From NCBI GenBank assembly GCA_002405995.1, contig DHMW01000016.1, positions 34,353 to 40,457 of the forward strand: a DNA stretch of 6,105 nucleotides, written 5' to 3'. This document shows, piece by piece, positions 1 to 5,716 of this stretch. Position 1 is the first letter of the stretch. The number at the start of each line of letters is the position of its first letter. Origin of the DNA: Oscillospiraceae bacterium UBA4632. GTDB taxonomy: Bacteria > Bacillota > Clostridia > Oscillospirales > Oscillospiraceae. Position numbers and translations under genes: made by a program. The notes under the pieces are model-generated. The model did no database searches and was not told the origin of the DNA. It saw nothing but the letters and a program-made list of their open reading frames with translations.

Positions 1-50
1 TCTAATGCAGTTTCACCGCCTTGTGATGCTAAAGCTTGAACGGTGGGAAG
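1..50 (+). ncRNA. M-box (ykoK-type) magnesium riboswitch, 3' end only
   Basis: The window opens inside what looks like the last part of an M-box aptamer, an RNA that binds several Mg2+ ions and switches off magnesium transporter genes when Mg2+ is plentiful. The characteristic 3' segments can be seen: TAATGCAG at 3-10, and GTGATGCTAAAGC at 23-35, which resembles the conserved AGTGCTAAAGCTC stretch of the Bacillus ykoK leader (compared from memory). A purine-rich strand (GGTGGGAAGG, 42-51) follows where the closing P1 helix should end. The 5' two thirds lie before base 1 and cannot be judged. The mgtE gene directly downstream and the terminator between them fit the known role of this class. 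The exact 3' boundary is approximate. Confidence 0.82.
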
Positions 51-52
51 GG

Positions 53-72
53 CTGCGCCTGGCGCGGTTTTT
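53..72 (+). terminator. Small GC hairpin with T tract, possible first terminator in the mgtE leader
   Basis: Bases 53-58 (CTGCGC) can pair with 62-67 (GCGCGG, one G-T pair) around a three-base loop, and five T residues follow at 68-72. This has the shape of a short intrinsic terminator. It sits between the aptamer and the much stronger terminator at 83-131. It may work as a pause site, as a weak first terminator, or simply as a spacer helix enclosed by the proposed antiterminator. No function is shown by sequence alone. Confidence 0.35.
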
Positions 73-82
73 CATGATGCTG

Positions 83-131
83 CTCCCATAGCCGTGTCGC
101 CGGACACAGGGTATGGGAGGCTTTTTATTTT
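83..131 (+). terminator. Riboswitch-controlled intrinsic terminator upstream of mgtE
   Basis: CTCCCATA (83-90) pairs perfectly with TATGGGAG (112-119). The helix continues inward with minor irregularities to GTGTC (94-98) and GACAC (103-107) around the loop GCCG. The T-rich tract TTTTTATTTT follows at 122-131. Its place between the M-box and the mgtE ribosome site indicates the expression platform: with Mg2+ bound this hairpin should form and stop transcription. Bases 84-89 can instead pair with 43-48 at the 3' end of the aptamer, giving a plausible antiterminator for low Mg2+. Confidence 0.88.
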
Positions 132-184
132 ATGCGCGCCCCACCGCGGCATGCGCGTCAGCATTCGGAAAGGAGGAGGACGGC

Positions 185-1570
185 ATGGTCGATTTCGAAG
201 CTATGCGGGAGGATCTGCTGGAGGGGATCAGGGAGCTTCTCAAGCGAAAGCAATACGCCGCGCTGCGGCACCTTTTGTGCGATCTGGAGCCGGCGGACAT
301 CGCCTCGCTCTTCGACGATCTGGACGAGGACAGCATCCCGCTGCTGTTCCGCCTTCTTCCCAAGGAGCCGGCAGCGGAGGTGTTTGTCGAGCTGGACCCC
401 GACGCGCAGGAAATGCTCATCCGCGGCTTTTCAAACACAGAGCTCAAGGAGGTCCTTGACGAGCTGTACCTCGACGATGCGGTCGATATCGTCGAGGAAA
501 TGCCCGCCGGCGTCGTCAAGCGCATCTTAAAGCATGCGGACCCCGAAACGCGCAAGAGCATCAACGAAATCCTCAAATACCCCGACGACAGCGCAGGCGC
601 GCTGATGACGACGGAATTTCTCGACCTCAAGCGCACGATGACGCTTTCTGACGCGTTCAAGCGTATCCGCCGCCAGGGCGAAGACGTGGAGACGATCAAC
701 GTCTGCTATGTGACCGACGAGCAGCGTCATCTGCTCGGCATCGTGTCCATCCGCACGCTGCTGCTGGCGGACGAGGACGACACCGTGCAGGACGTGATGG
801 ACCCGAACGTCATCTCCGTGACGACGCTCGAGGACAAGGAGGATGTGGCGCAGACCTTTTCAAAGTACGACTTCATCGCCCTTCCGGTCGTCGATCAGGA
901 AAACCGTCTTGTCGGCATCATCACCGTTGACGACGCCATCGACGTCATGGAAGAGGAGACGACCGAGGACTTTGAAAAGATGGCGGCCATGCTGCCCTCG
1001 GACAAGCCCTATCTCAAAACCGGCGTGCTGGAAACGTGGAGGGCGCGCATTCCCTGGCTGCTGGTGCTGATGCTCTCCGCCACGTTCACGGGCATGATCC
1101 TCAACCACTATGAAACGGCGCTGGCGGCGTGCATCGCGCTCAACGCCTTTATTCCCATGATCACCGGCACGGGCGGCAACAGCGGCACGCAGGCGAGCGT
1201 CGCGGTCATCCGCGCGCTCTCGCTCGATGAGGTGGCGTTCCGCGATGTCGGGCGCGTGGTGTGGAAGGAGCTGCGCGTGGCGCTGCTGTGCGGCGCGTGT
1301 CTCGGCGGCGCGAACTTCGTGAAGATGATGCTTGTTGACCGGCTGCTGCTGGGCAATGCCGCCGTTACGCCGACGGTCGCGCTCGTGGTGTGCCTGACGC
1401 TGCTGTTTGTGGTGTGCTTTGCCAAGTTTGTCGGCTGCTCGCTGCCGATCCTGGCAGAAAAGCTCGGGCTTGACCCCGCGGTCATGGCGTCGCCGTTCAT
1501 TTCCACGATCGTGGATGCCGTATCGCTGATCATCTACTTCAGCTTTGCCTCGCTTTTGCTTGGAATTTGA
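185..1570 (+). CDS. mgtE: Magnesium transporter MgtE
   Basis: This 461-residue protein is predicted to be a homodimeric inner-membrane Mg2+ channel/transporter. In order it has a helical MgtE N domain (about 25-130), two CBS domains (about 135-195 and 200-258), a connecting plug helix (about 260-287) and a membrane domain of about five helices (288-460). Family signatures are the glycine-rich GTGGNSGTQ at 328-336 and the last-helix segment DPAVMASPFISTIVDA. In the latter, Asp444 matches the pore aspartate that binds Mg2+ in the Thermus protein. The acidic N and CBS regions are the cytosolic Mg2+ sensor in this family. The ATG at 185 is chosen because AGGAGG lies eight bases before it (171-176). 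An in-frame ATG at 113 falls inside the terminator hairpin and would add 24 residues with no family match. Length and domains are complete. The M-box leader implies expression when Mg2+ is scarce. Confidence 0.96.
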   Translation: MVDFEAMREDLLEGIRELLKRKQYAALRHLLCDLEPADIASLFDDLDEDSIPLLFRLLPKEPAAEVFVELDPDAQEMLIRGFSNTELKEVLDELYLDDAVDIVEEMPAGVVKRILKHADPETRKSINEILKYPDDSAGALMTTEFLDLKRTMTLSDAFKRIRRQGEDVETINVCYVTDEQRHLLGIVSIRTLLLADEDDTVQDVMDPNVISVTTLEDKEDVAQTFSKYDFIALPVVDQENRLVGIITVDDAIDVMEEETTEDFEKMAAMLPSDKPYLKTGVLETWRARIPWLLVLMLSATFTGMILNHYETALAACIALNAFIPMITGTGGNSGTQASVAVIRALSLDEVAFRDVGRVVWKELRVALLCGACLGGANFVKMMLVDRLLLGNAAVTPTVALVVCLTLLFVVCFAKFVGCSLPILAEKLGLDPAVMASPFISTIVDAVSLIIYFSFASLLLGI

Positions 1571-1589
1571 GAAAAAATGCAAAAAAACG

Positions 1590-1618
1590 TTTTCAACCCG
1601 TACCCGCTGTGGTATGAT
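1590..1618 (+). promoter_or_regulatory. Predicted sigma-A promoter of the peptidase-hslO operon
   Basis: TTTTCA (1590-1595, four of six matches to the -35 consensus) and TATGAT (1613-1618) are separated by 17 bases. A TG dinucleotide at 1610-1611 makes an extended -10 element. A-tracts at 1572-1577 and 1581-1587 occupy the place of an UP element. Transcription should begin near 1625, giving a leader of about 80 bases. The promoter would free the downstream genes from mgtE control. Confidence 0.62.
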
Positions 1619-1641
1619 ACCTTCACCGCAGCGTTTTGCTG

Positions 1642-1692
1642 AAAAAACTGCACGGAGCGGCTGCGCTGGCACGCCCGCTCCGCGGCTTTTTT
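1642..1692 (+). terminator. Terminator-like hairpin between promoter and ribosome site (mgtE terminator and/or attenuator)
   Basis: CGGAGCGG (1653-1660) pairs perfectly with CCGCTCCG (1675-1682) around a 14-base loop. TTTTTT follows at 1687-1692, and AAAAAA at 1642-1647 can pair with it, so the element could end transcription in both directions. It is the only terminator candidate for mgtE, 70-120 bases past its stop. It also lies downstream of the predicted promoter at 1590-1618 and stops two bases short of GGAGGG at 1695, so it would interrupt the leader of the next operon unless readthrough or an alternative fold allows passage. Confidence 0.68.
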
Positions 1693-1704
1693 CCGGAGGG
1701 CCAC

Positions 1705-2931
1705 ATGGAAGAAAAACTTAAGGAATATGCAAAGCTCCTCGTCGAGGTAGGGCTCAATGTGCAGAAGGGGCAGGCCGTCGTCATCCGCTGCCCGGTCGAA
1801 TGCGCGTATTTTGCGCGCCTGTGCGCTTCCGCCGCCTATGACGCCGGCTGCCGCGAGGTCGTGATGCGCTGGACGGACGATCAGCTCGAGCGTGAGCGCT
1901 ATCTGCGCGCGGACGGCTCCGTGTTCGACGCTTTCCCTGCCTGGCAGGCGGAGCTGCTCAACGGCTATGCCGGCGCGGGCGCGGCGTTCCTCAACATCTC
2001 CGCCCGCGATCCCGAGGCGCTGCGCGGCGTTGATCCCGACCGTCTGACGCGCGCGAGCCGCAGCGAGGCGGCCATCCGCCCCTATGTGGACGCCGTGATG
2101 TCCAACGCCTGCCCGTGGTGCGTGGCGTCCCTTCCCATCCCGAGCTGGGCAAAGAAAGTCTTTCCCGGCTGCTCCGGGGAGGAGGCGATGGGCAGGCTCT
2201 GGGACGCGATCTTCACCTCCGTCCGCATCAGCGGCAGGGGCGATGCCGTCGCGCGCTGGCGCGAGCATGTGGCGCTGCTCAAAAGCCGTATCACAAAGCT
2301 CAACGAGCTGCACTTCGCCTCGCTCTATTACCAGAATTCCCTCGGCACGAGCCTCAACGTCAAGCTTCCCGAAGCGCACGTCTGGTCCGGCGGCAGCAAC
2401 ACCTGCCGCGCGGGCTTCCCGTTCGTCGCCAATATGCCGACCGAGGAGGTCTTCACCGCCCCGCTCAGAGACGGCATCGACGGCGTCGTTTACGCGGCGA
2501 TGCCGCTCGTCCACAACGGCAACATCATCGAGGGCCTCCGCTTCGTCATCAGGGACGGCAGGATCGTCGAGGCGCACGCGGATAAGGGTGAGGACATCCT
2601 GAAGGCCGCCATCGCCGAGGACGAGGGCGCGTCGTACTTCGGCGAGGTCGCGCTCGTGCCCCATGACAGCCCTATTTCAAACCAGAAGCTGCTGTTTTAC
2701 AACACGCTCTTTGACGAGAATGCCGCCTGCCACCTCGCCTTCGGCGAGGCGTATCCCGAGTGCATCGAGGGCGGCGAAGCGATGAGCCGCGAGGAGCTCC
2801 GGGAAAAGGGACTCAACAGCTCCATCACGCATGTGGACTTCATGATCGGCACGAGCGACCTTTCCATCGTCGGCACGACGAAGGACGGGCGTGAGATCCC
2901 CGTATTCGTGAACGGCAGCTTTGCCCTGTAA
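1705..2931 (+). CDS. M29 family metallo-aminopeptidase (AmpS/PepS/AmpT type)
   Basis: This 408-residue cytoplasmic enzyme should remove N-terminal amino acids from peptides using two divalent metal ions. It has the usual length of the thermophilic aminopeptidase family (about 410). The conserved metal-site stretches are all present: NMPTEEVFTAP with Glu247/Glu248, GEVALVP with Glu314, His343 in ENAACHLAFGEAYP (Tyr350 follows), and HVDFMIG with His376 and Asp378. The spacing fits active family members. No signal peptide or membrane helix is visible. The ATG at 1705 is chosen because GGAGGG lies just ahead (1695-1700, a rather short spacing). An upstream in-frame TTG at 1636 would place the terminator hairpin inside the coding region and is unlikely. 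It is the first gene of a five-gene run. The exact specificity (AmpS, PepS or AmpT-like) cannot be told from sequence. Confidence 0.93.
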   Translation: MEEKLKEYAKLLVEVGLNVQKGQAVVIRCPVECAYFARLCASAAYDAGCREVVMRWTDDQLERERYLRADGSVFDAFPAWQAELLNGYAGAGAAFLNISARDPEALRGVDPDRLTRASRSEAAIRPYVDAVMSNACPWCVASLPIPSWAKKVFPGCSGEEAMGRLWDAIFTSVRISGRGDAVARWREHVALLKSRITKLNELHFASLYYQNSLGTSLNVKLPEAHVWSGGSNTCRAGFPFVANMPTEEVFTAPLRDGIDGVVYAAMPLVHNGNIIEGLRFVIRDGRIVEAHADKGEDILKAAIAEDEGASYFGEVALVPHDSPISNQKLLFYNTLFDENAACHLAFGEAYPECIEGGEAMSREELREKGLNSSITHVDFMIGTSDLSIVGTTKDGREIPVFVNGSFAL

Positions 2932-2937
2932 AAAACA

Positions 2938-2963
2938 GGCGGGCGCGCACAGCGCCGCCCTTT
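2938..2963 (+). terminator. Intergenic GC hairpin, weak terminator or mRNA-stability element
   Basis: GGCG plus GCGC (2938-2946, one bulged G) pairs with GCGCCGCC (2952-2959) around the loop GCACA. Only TTT follows, so termination should be partial at best. It lies just after the peptidase stop and just before AAGGAG of the next gene. It may set different transcript levels for the two genes or protect the upstream message end. The pairing is clear; the role is inferred. Confidence 0.4.
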
Positions 2964-2982
2964 GGAAAAGGAGAAACAAGCT

Positions 2983-3486
2983 ATGAATATGGATTTCAGG
3001 CGCCACGAGAGCAGCGACAAGGTGCTCATCATGGAGGGCGCGCAGGTCATCGGCGACGTGGAGGCGGGCGAGGGCACCGCGTTCTGGTACAACAGCGTGT
3101 GCCGCGGCGAGATGCAGAGCGTGCGCATCGGCAAGCGCTGCAACATCCAGGACCTTGCCCTCATCCACAACAAGGTCACCATCGGTGACGATGTGTCCGT
3201 GGGCCACAGCGCCATCGTCCACGGCGCGACGATCGGCGACCGTGTGATCGTCGGCATGGGCGCGACGGTGCTCGACGGCGCCGTCATCGGCAGCGACTGC
3301 CTGATCGGCGCGGGCGCACTGGTCACAGGCAGGATGAACGCGCCGGACGGCTCGCTCATCGTCGGCGCGCCGGCGAAGGTCGTGCGCGAGCTGACGGAAA
3401 AGGAGCGCGCCTCGCTTGTCGCCAACGCCGAGCTTTACTATCAGAAGAGCCTTGCATACCGCGCGCACGCCGCGCAGGAAAAGTGA
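2983..3486 (+). CDS. Gamma-carbonic-anhydrase-like hexapeptide-repeat protein
   Basis: This 167-residue protein has the left-handed beta-helix hexapeptide pattern (repeats of I-G-x-x-x and V-G-x-x-x type from about 20 to 130). It ends with the VGAPAKVVRELT tail typical of the YrdA/CaiE/gamma-carbonic anhydrase group. The three histidines that hold the active-site metal in the trimer are in place: His62 (NIQDLALIH) and the His75/His80 pair (VGHSAIVHG) with the standard five-residue spacing. Arg41 and Gln56 match conserved active-site positions. The long acidic proton-shuttle loop of archaeal Cam is missing, as in most bacterial relatives, so CO2 hydration is possible but unproven. An acyltransferase-like or metal-storage role cannot be excluded. 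The start at 2983 has AAGGAG nine bases before it; a second ATG at 2989 is less well placed. The gene sits 51 bases after the peptidase and 19 before aroQ. Confidence 0.88.
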   Translation: MNMDFRRHESSDKVLIMEGAQVIGDVEAGEGTAFWYNSVCRGEMQSVRIGKRCNIQDLALIHNKVTIGDDVSVGHSAIVHGATIGDRVIVGMGATVLDGAVIGSDCLIGAGALVTGRMNAPDGSLIVGAPAKVVRELTEKERASLVANAELYYQKSLAYRAHAAQEK

Positions 3487-3505
3487 ACGCACGGGAGGAA
3501 GCAGC

Positions 3506-3949
3506 ATGAAGATCCTGGTCATCAACGGAGCGAATATGAATATGCTCGGCAAGCGCGAGCCGGATATCTACGGGAAAGAGGACTACGCCGCCCTCTGCGC
3601 CCGCATTTACCAGCACGCGCAGAGCCGGGGCGTGGCGGTGGAGTGCTTCCAGTCCAACCATGAGGGCGCGATCATCGACGCCATCCAGGAGGCGGACACC
3701 GCCTTTGACGGCATCGTCATCAACCCCGGCGCCTACACGCACTACAGCTATGCCATCCACGACGCGCTCAAGGCCGTCAGCATCCCGGCGGTCGAGGTCC
3801 ACATGTCCGACATCCAGAAGCGCGAGGACTTCCGCCACCTGTCCGTCACTGCGCCGGCCTGCATTGCGCAGATCCGCGGTCACGGCTTCGAGAGCTATAC
3901 CATGGCGATCGACATGCTGGCGAAGCTCTCGCCCGCCGCGGACAAGTAA
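3506..3949 (+). CDS. aroQ: Type II 3-dehydroquinate dehydratase
   Basis: This 147-residue cytosolic enzyme should convert 3-dehydroquinate to 3-dehydroshikimate, the third step of the shikimate pathway, as a dodecamer. The residues known to matter in the Mycobacterium enzyme all appear with a constant offset: Asn10, Arg17, the catalytic Tyr22 in the lid (KREPDIYG), Asn73 and His79 (INPGAYTHYS), Glu97, His99 and Ser101 (VEVHMS) and Arg110. Several usually strict neighbours differ: INGP is INGA, NLNLLG is NMNMLG, HxSN is HMSD, and the glycine of the late GxIxGxG segment is alanine (ACIAQIRGHG). Activity is still expected because the catalytic set is intact. GGGAGG at 3493-3498 supports the start at 3506. 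No other shikimate gene is next to it, and length is normal for the family. Confidence 0.93.
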   Translation: MKILVINGANMNMLGKREPDIYGKEDYAALCARIYQHAQSRGVAVECFQSNHEGAIIDAIQEADTAFDGIVINPGAYTHYSYAIHDALKAVSIPAVEVHMSDIQKREDFRHLSVTAPACIAQIRGHGFESYTMAIDMLAKLSPAADK

Positions 3950-3963
3950 GGAGCCGGAGCGCA

Positions 3964-4707
3964 ATGGAGAGCTACGAGGCCCTGGCCGCGTCTTATGACG
4001 AGCTGACGGAGGACGTGGCGTACGAAAAGCGCGCGGACTTTGTCGAGCGGCTTCTTCGCCGCGCAAAGCGCCCCGTGCATACGCTGCTCGACCTTGCCTG
4101 CGGCACGGGCACGATGACGGAGCTGTTCGCCCGCCGCGGCTGCCGCGTCACCGGCGTCGATCTTTCGCCGGAAATGCTTGCGCAGGCGCAGCGCAAGCTC
4201 GCCGCGCTGGATCCGCCGCCGCTGCTCTTGTGCCAGCCGATGCCGCAGCTGCGGCTCCTGGAGCCGGTGGATGCGGCGGTCTGCTGCCTTGACAGCATCA
4301 ACTACCTGACAAAGCCGCGCGACGTACAGCGCACGTTCGCGCGCCTTTACGATGCCATCGCGCCCGGCGGCGCGCTGGTGTTCGACGTGCATGCCGTTTC
4401 CAAAATGGAACGGCTCGACGGCGCGGTGCTGCTCGACGAGCGGGAGGACGTGTTCTGCCTCTGGCGCACGCGCTACCGCAAAAGCGTTAAAATGCTCGAC
4501 TATGAGGTCGATCTGTTCCGCCTCCGGCCAGACGGCGCATGGGAGCGCAGCTTCGAGGAACATCATCAGCGCGCCTACACAGCGGACGAGCTGGCCGCGT
4601 GGCTCAAAGCGGCGGGCTTTACCGCCGTCCGCACGCATGGCGAGCTGAAAATGCGCCGCGCGGACGAGCGCGACGGACGCATTTATTTCAGCTGCATCAG
4701 AAAGTGA
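3964..4707 (+). CDS. Class I SAM-dependent methyltransferase, substrate unknown
   Basis: This 247-residue protein has a full Rossmann-type methyltransferase core. Motif I is LLDLACGTGTMT (41-52), the acidic ribose-binding strand is VTGVDLSPEML (62-72), the motif IV region is CCLDSINYL (107-115), and the post-core helix and strand read LYDAIAPGGALVFDVHA (128-144). It resembles YqeM-like small-molecule methyltransferases of Firmicutes in length and in its start (YDELTEDVAY), but yqeM neighbours such as rsfS are not in this window. The substrate therefore cannot be named. The C-terminal third (about 165-247) is a mixed strand region with an ELAAWLKAAGF helix common in the group. The ATG at 3964 lies 14 bases after aroQ, and the AAGGAG at 3948-3953 overlaps the aroQ stop codon, which favours coupled translation. 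A role linked to hslO, 10 bases downstream, is only a guess. Confidence 0.88.
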   Translation: MESYEALAASYDELTEDVAYEKRADFVERLLRRAKRPVHTLLDLACGTGTMTELFARRGCRVTGVDLSPEMLAQAQRKLAALDPPPLLLCQPMPQLRLLEPVDAAVCCLDSINYLTKPRDVQRTFARLYDAIAPGGALVFDVHAVSKMERLDGAVLLDEREDVFCLWRTRYRKSVKMLDYEVDLFRLRPDGAWERSFEEHHQRAYTADELAAWLKAAGFTAVRTHGELKMRRADERDGRIYFSCIRK

Positions 4708-4717
4708 GGAATCGCCT

Positions 4718-5620
4718 ATGGGAGACTATAAGGACTGCATCGTGCGCGCCATCTCGCGCGACGGGATGGTAAACGCCGTCGCCGTCTGCACGCGCGGCAT
4801 CACCGAGCGTGCGCGGCAGATCCACCACACCTCGCCCGTTGCCACCGCGGCGCTCGGACGCGCGCTGGCCGCCTGCTCGATGATGGGCAACGCGCTCAAG
4901 GGAAACGGCGCGAGCGTGACCATGCAGATCAAGGGCGACGGTCCGCTCGGTACGATCCTGACGGTTTCGGATGCCGAGGGCAATGTGCGCGGCTATGTGC
5001 AGAATCCCGCTGTCGATCTTGCGCTGCGCGCCGACGGCAAGCTGGACGTCGGCGCCGCCGTCGGTCACAGCGGAACGCTCACGGTCATCAAGGACCTCAA
5101 TATGCGCGAGCCGTATGTCGGCACGGTCGATCTGCTCGGCGGCGAGATCGCCGAGGACGTGGCGGCATACTATGTGGAGTCGGAGCAGATCCCCTCCGCC
5201 TGCGGTCTCGGCGTGCTGGTGGACCGCGACCGCAGCGTGCTGGCAGCGGGCGGCTATCTCGTCCAGCTGCTGCCCGGCGCAGGAGAGGATGTGATCGCGA
5301 AAGTGGAGGGCGGCATCTACGCCGCACCCAGCGTGACGAGCTTCATGAAGGACGACGCCGACCCCGCGGCGCTGCTCAGAACGGTGCTCTCCGACTTTGA
5401 CTTGGAGATCCTCTCCACCGATCCGATCGAATACCGCTGCTACTGCTCGCGAGAACGCACGGAGCGCGCGCTGCTGTCGCTGGGGTCGAAGGAGCTGGAG
5501 GAGATCGTCGCCGAGCAGGGCTGCGCGGATCTGACGTGCCAGTTTTGCGACAAGGTGCAGCACTTTACAGAGCAGGAACTGCGCGATATGATCGCCGCGC
5601 TGAAGGCAAAGGGCAAGTGA
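4718..5620 (+). CDS. hslO: Redox-regulated chaperone Hsp33
   Basis: This 300-residue cytoplasmic holdase is predicted to bind unfolding proteins under oxidative stress. The N-terminal substrate-binding domain (about 1-185) carries family stretches such as HHTSPVATAALGRALAA and MQIKGDGPLGTILTVSDAEGNVRGYV, and is followed by the linker region. The C-terminal zinc switch has all four cysteines: CYC at 241-243 and CQFC at 274-277. The spacing between the two pairs is the same as in the E. coli protein. When reduced they hold zinc and keep the protein inactive; oxidation to disulfides switches it on. The start follows the methyltransferase stop by 10 bases, with TGAGGA (4705-4710) as ribosome site overlapping that stop. 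It is the last gene of the five-gene run. No classical GC-rich terminator follows; see the AT-rich palindrome at 5624-5643. Confidence 0.97.
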   Translation: MGDYKDCIVRAISRDGMVNAVAVCTRGITERARQIHHTSPVATAALGRALAACSMMGNALKGNGASVTMQIKGDGPLGTILTVSDAEGNVRGYVQNPAVDLALRADGKLDVGAAVGHSGTLTVIKDLNMREPYVGTVDLLGGEIAEDVAAYYVESEQIPSACGLGVLVDRDRSVLAAGGYLVQLLPGAGEDVIAKVEGGIYAAPSVTSFMKDDADPAALLRTVLSDFDLEILSTDPIEYRCYCSRERTERALLSLGSKELEEIVAEQGCADLTCQFCDKVQHFTEQELRDMIAALKAKGK

Positions 5621-5623
5621 AAC

Positions 5624-5643
5624 GAAAAAATCAGGATTTTTTC
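5624..5643 (+). promoter_or_regulatory. AT-rich palindrome after hslO; weak terminator and/or UP element
   Basis: GAAAAAATC (5624-5632) and GATTTTTTC (5635-5643) are perfect reverse complements separated by two bases. As RNA this gives an A-U hairpin ending in a U run, a weak intrinsic terminator for the hslO operon. As DNA, the A and T tracts running into AAATTT (5644-5649) fall about 40-60 bases before the predicted tRNA transcription start, where an UP element would contact RNA polymerase alpha subunits. Both uses are possible together. Confidence 0.5.
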
Positions 5644-5653
5644 AAATTTGCTG

Positions 5654-5682
5654 TTGACACGGCAAGGGTTATTTAGTATAAT
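5654..5682 (+). promoter_or_regulatory. Consensus sigma-A promoter of the tRNA operon
   Basis: TTGACA (5654-5659) and TATAAT (5677-5682) are both perfect consensus hexamers with the ideal spacing of 17 bases. Transcription should begin near 5689-5690, about 27 bases before the first tRNA. Such a strong promoter fits a stable-RNA operon. The spacer and the bases after the -10 element form the two arms of a long inverted repeat. Confidence 0.92.
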
Positions 5683-5694
5683 AACCCTTGCCGT
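5659..5694. repeat. Perfect 14-base inverted repeat spanning the tRNA promoter (operator-like)
   Basis: ACGGCAAGGGTTAT (5659-5672) is repeated in perfect reverse complement at 5681-5694, with eight bases (TTAGTATA) between. The left arm starts on the last base of the -35 hexamer and fills most of the spacer. The right arm starts within the -10 hexamer and runs past the expected start point. No T tract follows either arm, so it is not a normal terminator. The position suits an operator for a dimeric regulator. In readthrough RNA from hslO it would form a very stable hairpin. The binding factor is unknown. Confidence 0.85.
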
Positions 5695-5716
5695 TCGCCG
5701 AAGCGGTTTCGCGTGG

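Noticed and set aside
113..184. Upstream ATG giving a 24-residue longer MgtE
   Set aside because: It lies in the terminator stem, lacks a ribosome site, and adds residues outside the family. The ATG at 185 has AGGAGG at ideal distance.
43..459. Plus-strand frame starting in the mgtE leader
   Set aside because: It is out of frame with mgtE, starts within the riboswitch platform without a ribosome site, and is Gly/Arg/Ala-rich noise.
860..1672. Long open frame on the minus strand over the mgtE 3' half
   Set aside because: It is antisense to a clear MgtE. Its translation is rich in Arg, His and Ala with no family pattern, as expected for the reverse of a G+C-rich gene.
1636..1704. Upstream TTG start for the aminopeptidase
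   Set aside because: It would translate the terminator hairpin and lacks a Shine-Dalgarno site. The ATG at 1705 gives the normal family length.
1625..1704. T-box or other amino-acid riboswitch ahead of the aminopeptidase
   Set aside because: The leader is only about 80 bases and no T-box consensus or known aptamer core can be seen.
1534..2664. 376-codon minus-strand frame over the aminopeptidase
   Set aside because: It mirrors the M29 coding strand, has no ribosome site or motif of its own, and crosses the bidirectional terminator region.
3895..5563. Two long minus-strand frames over the methyltransferase and hslO
   Set aside because: Both are shadows of genes whose sense products carry complete motifs. 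The low-complexity His/Arg/Ala composition is typical of such shadows.
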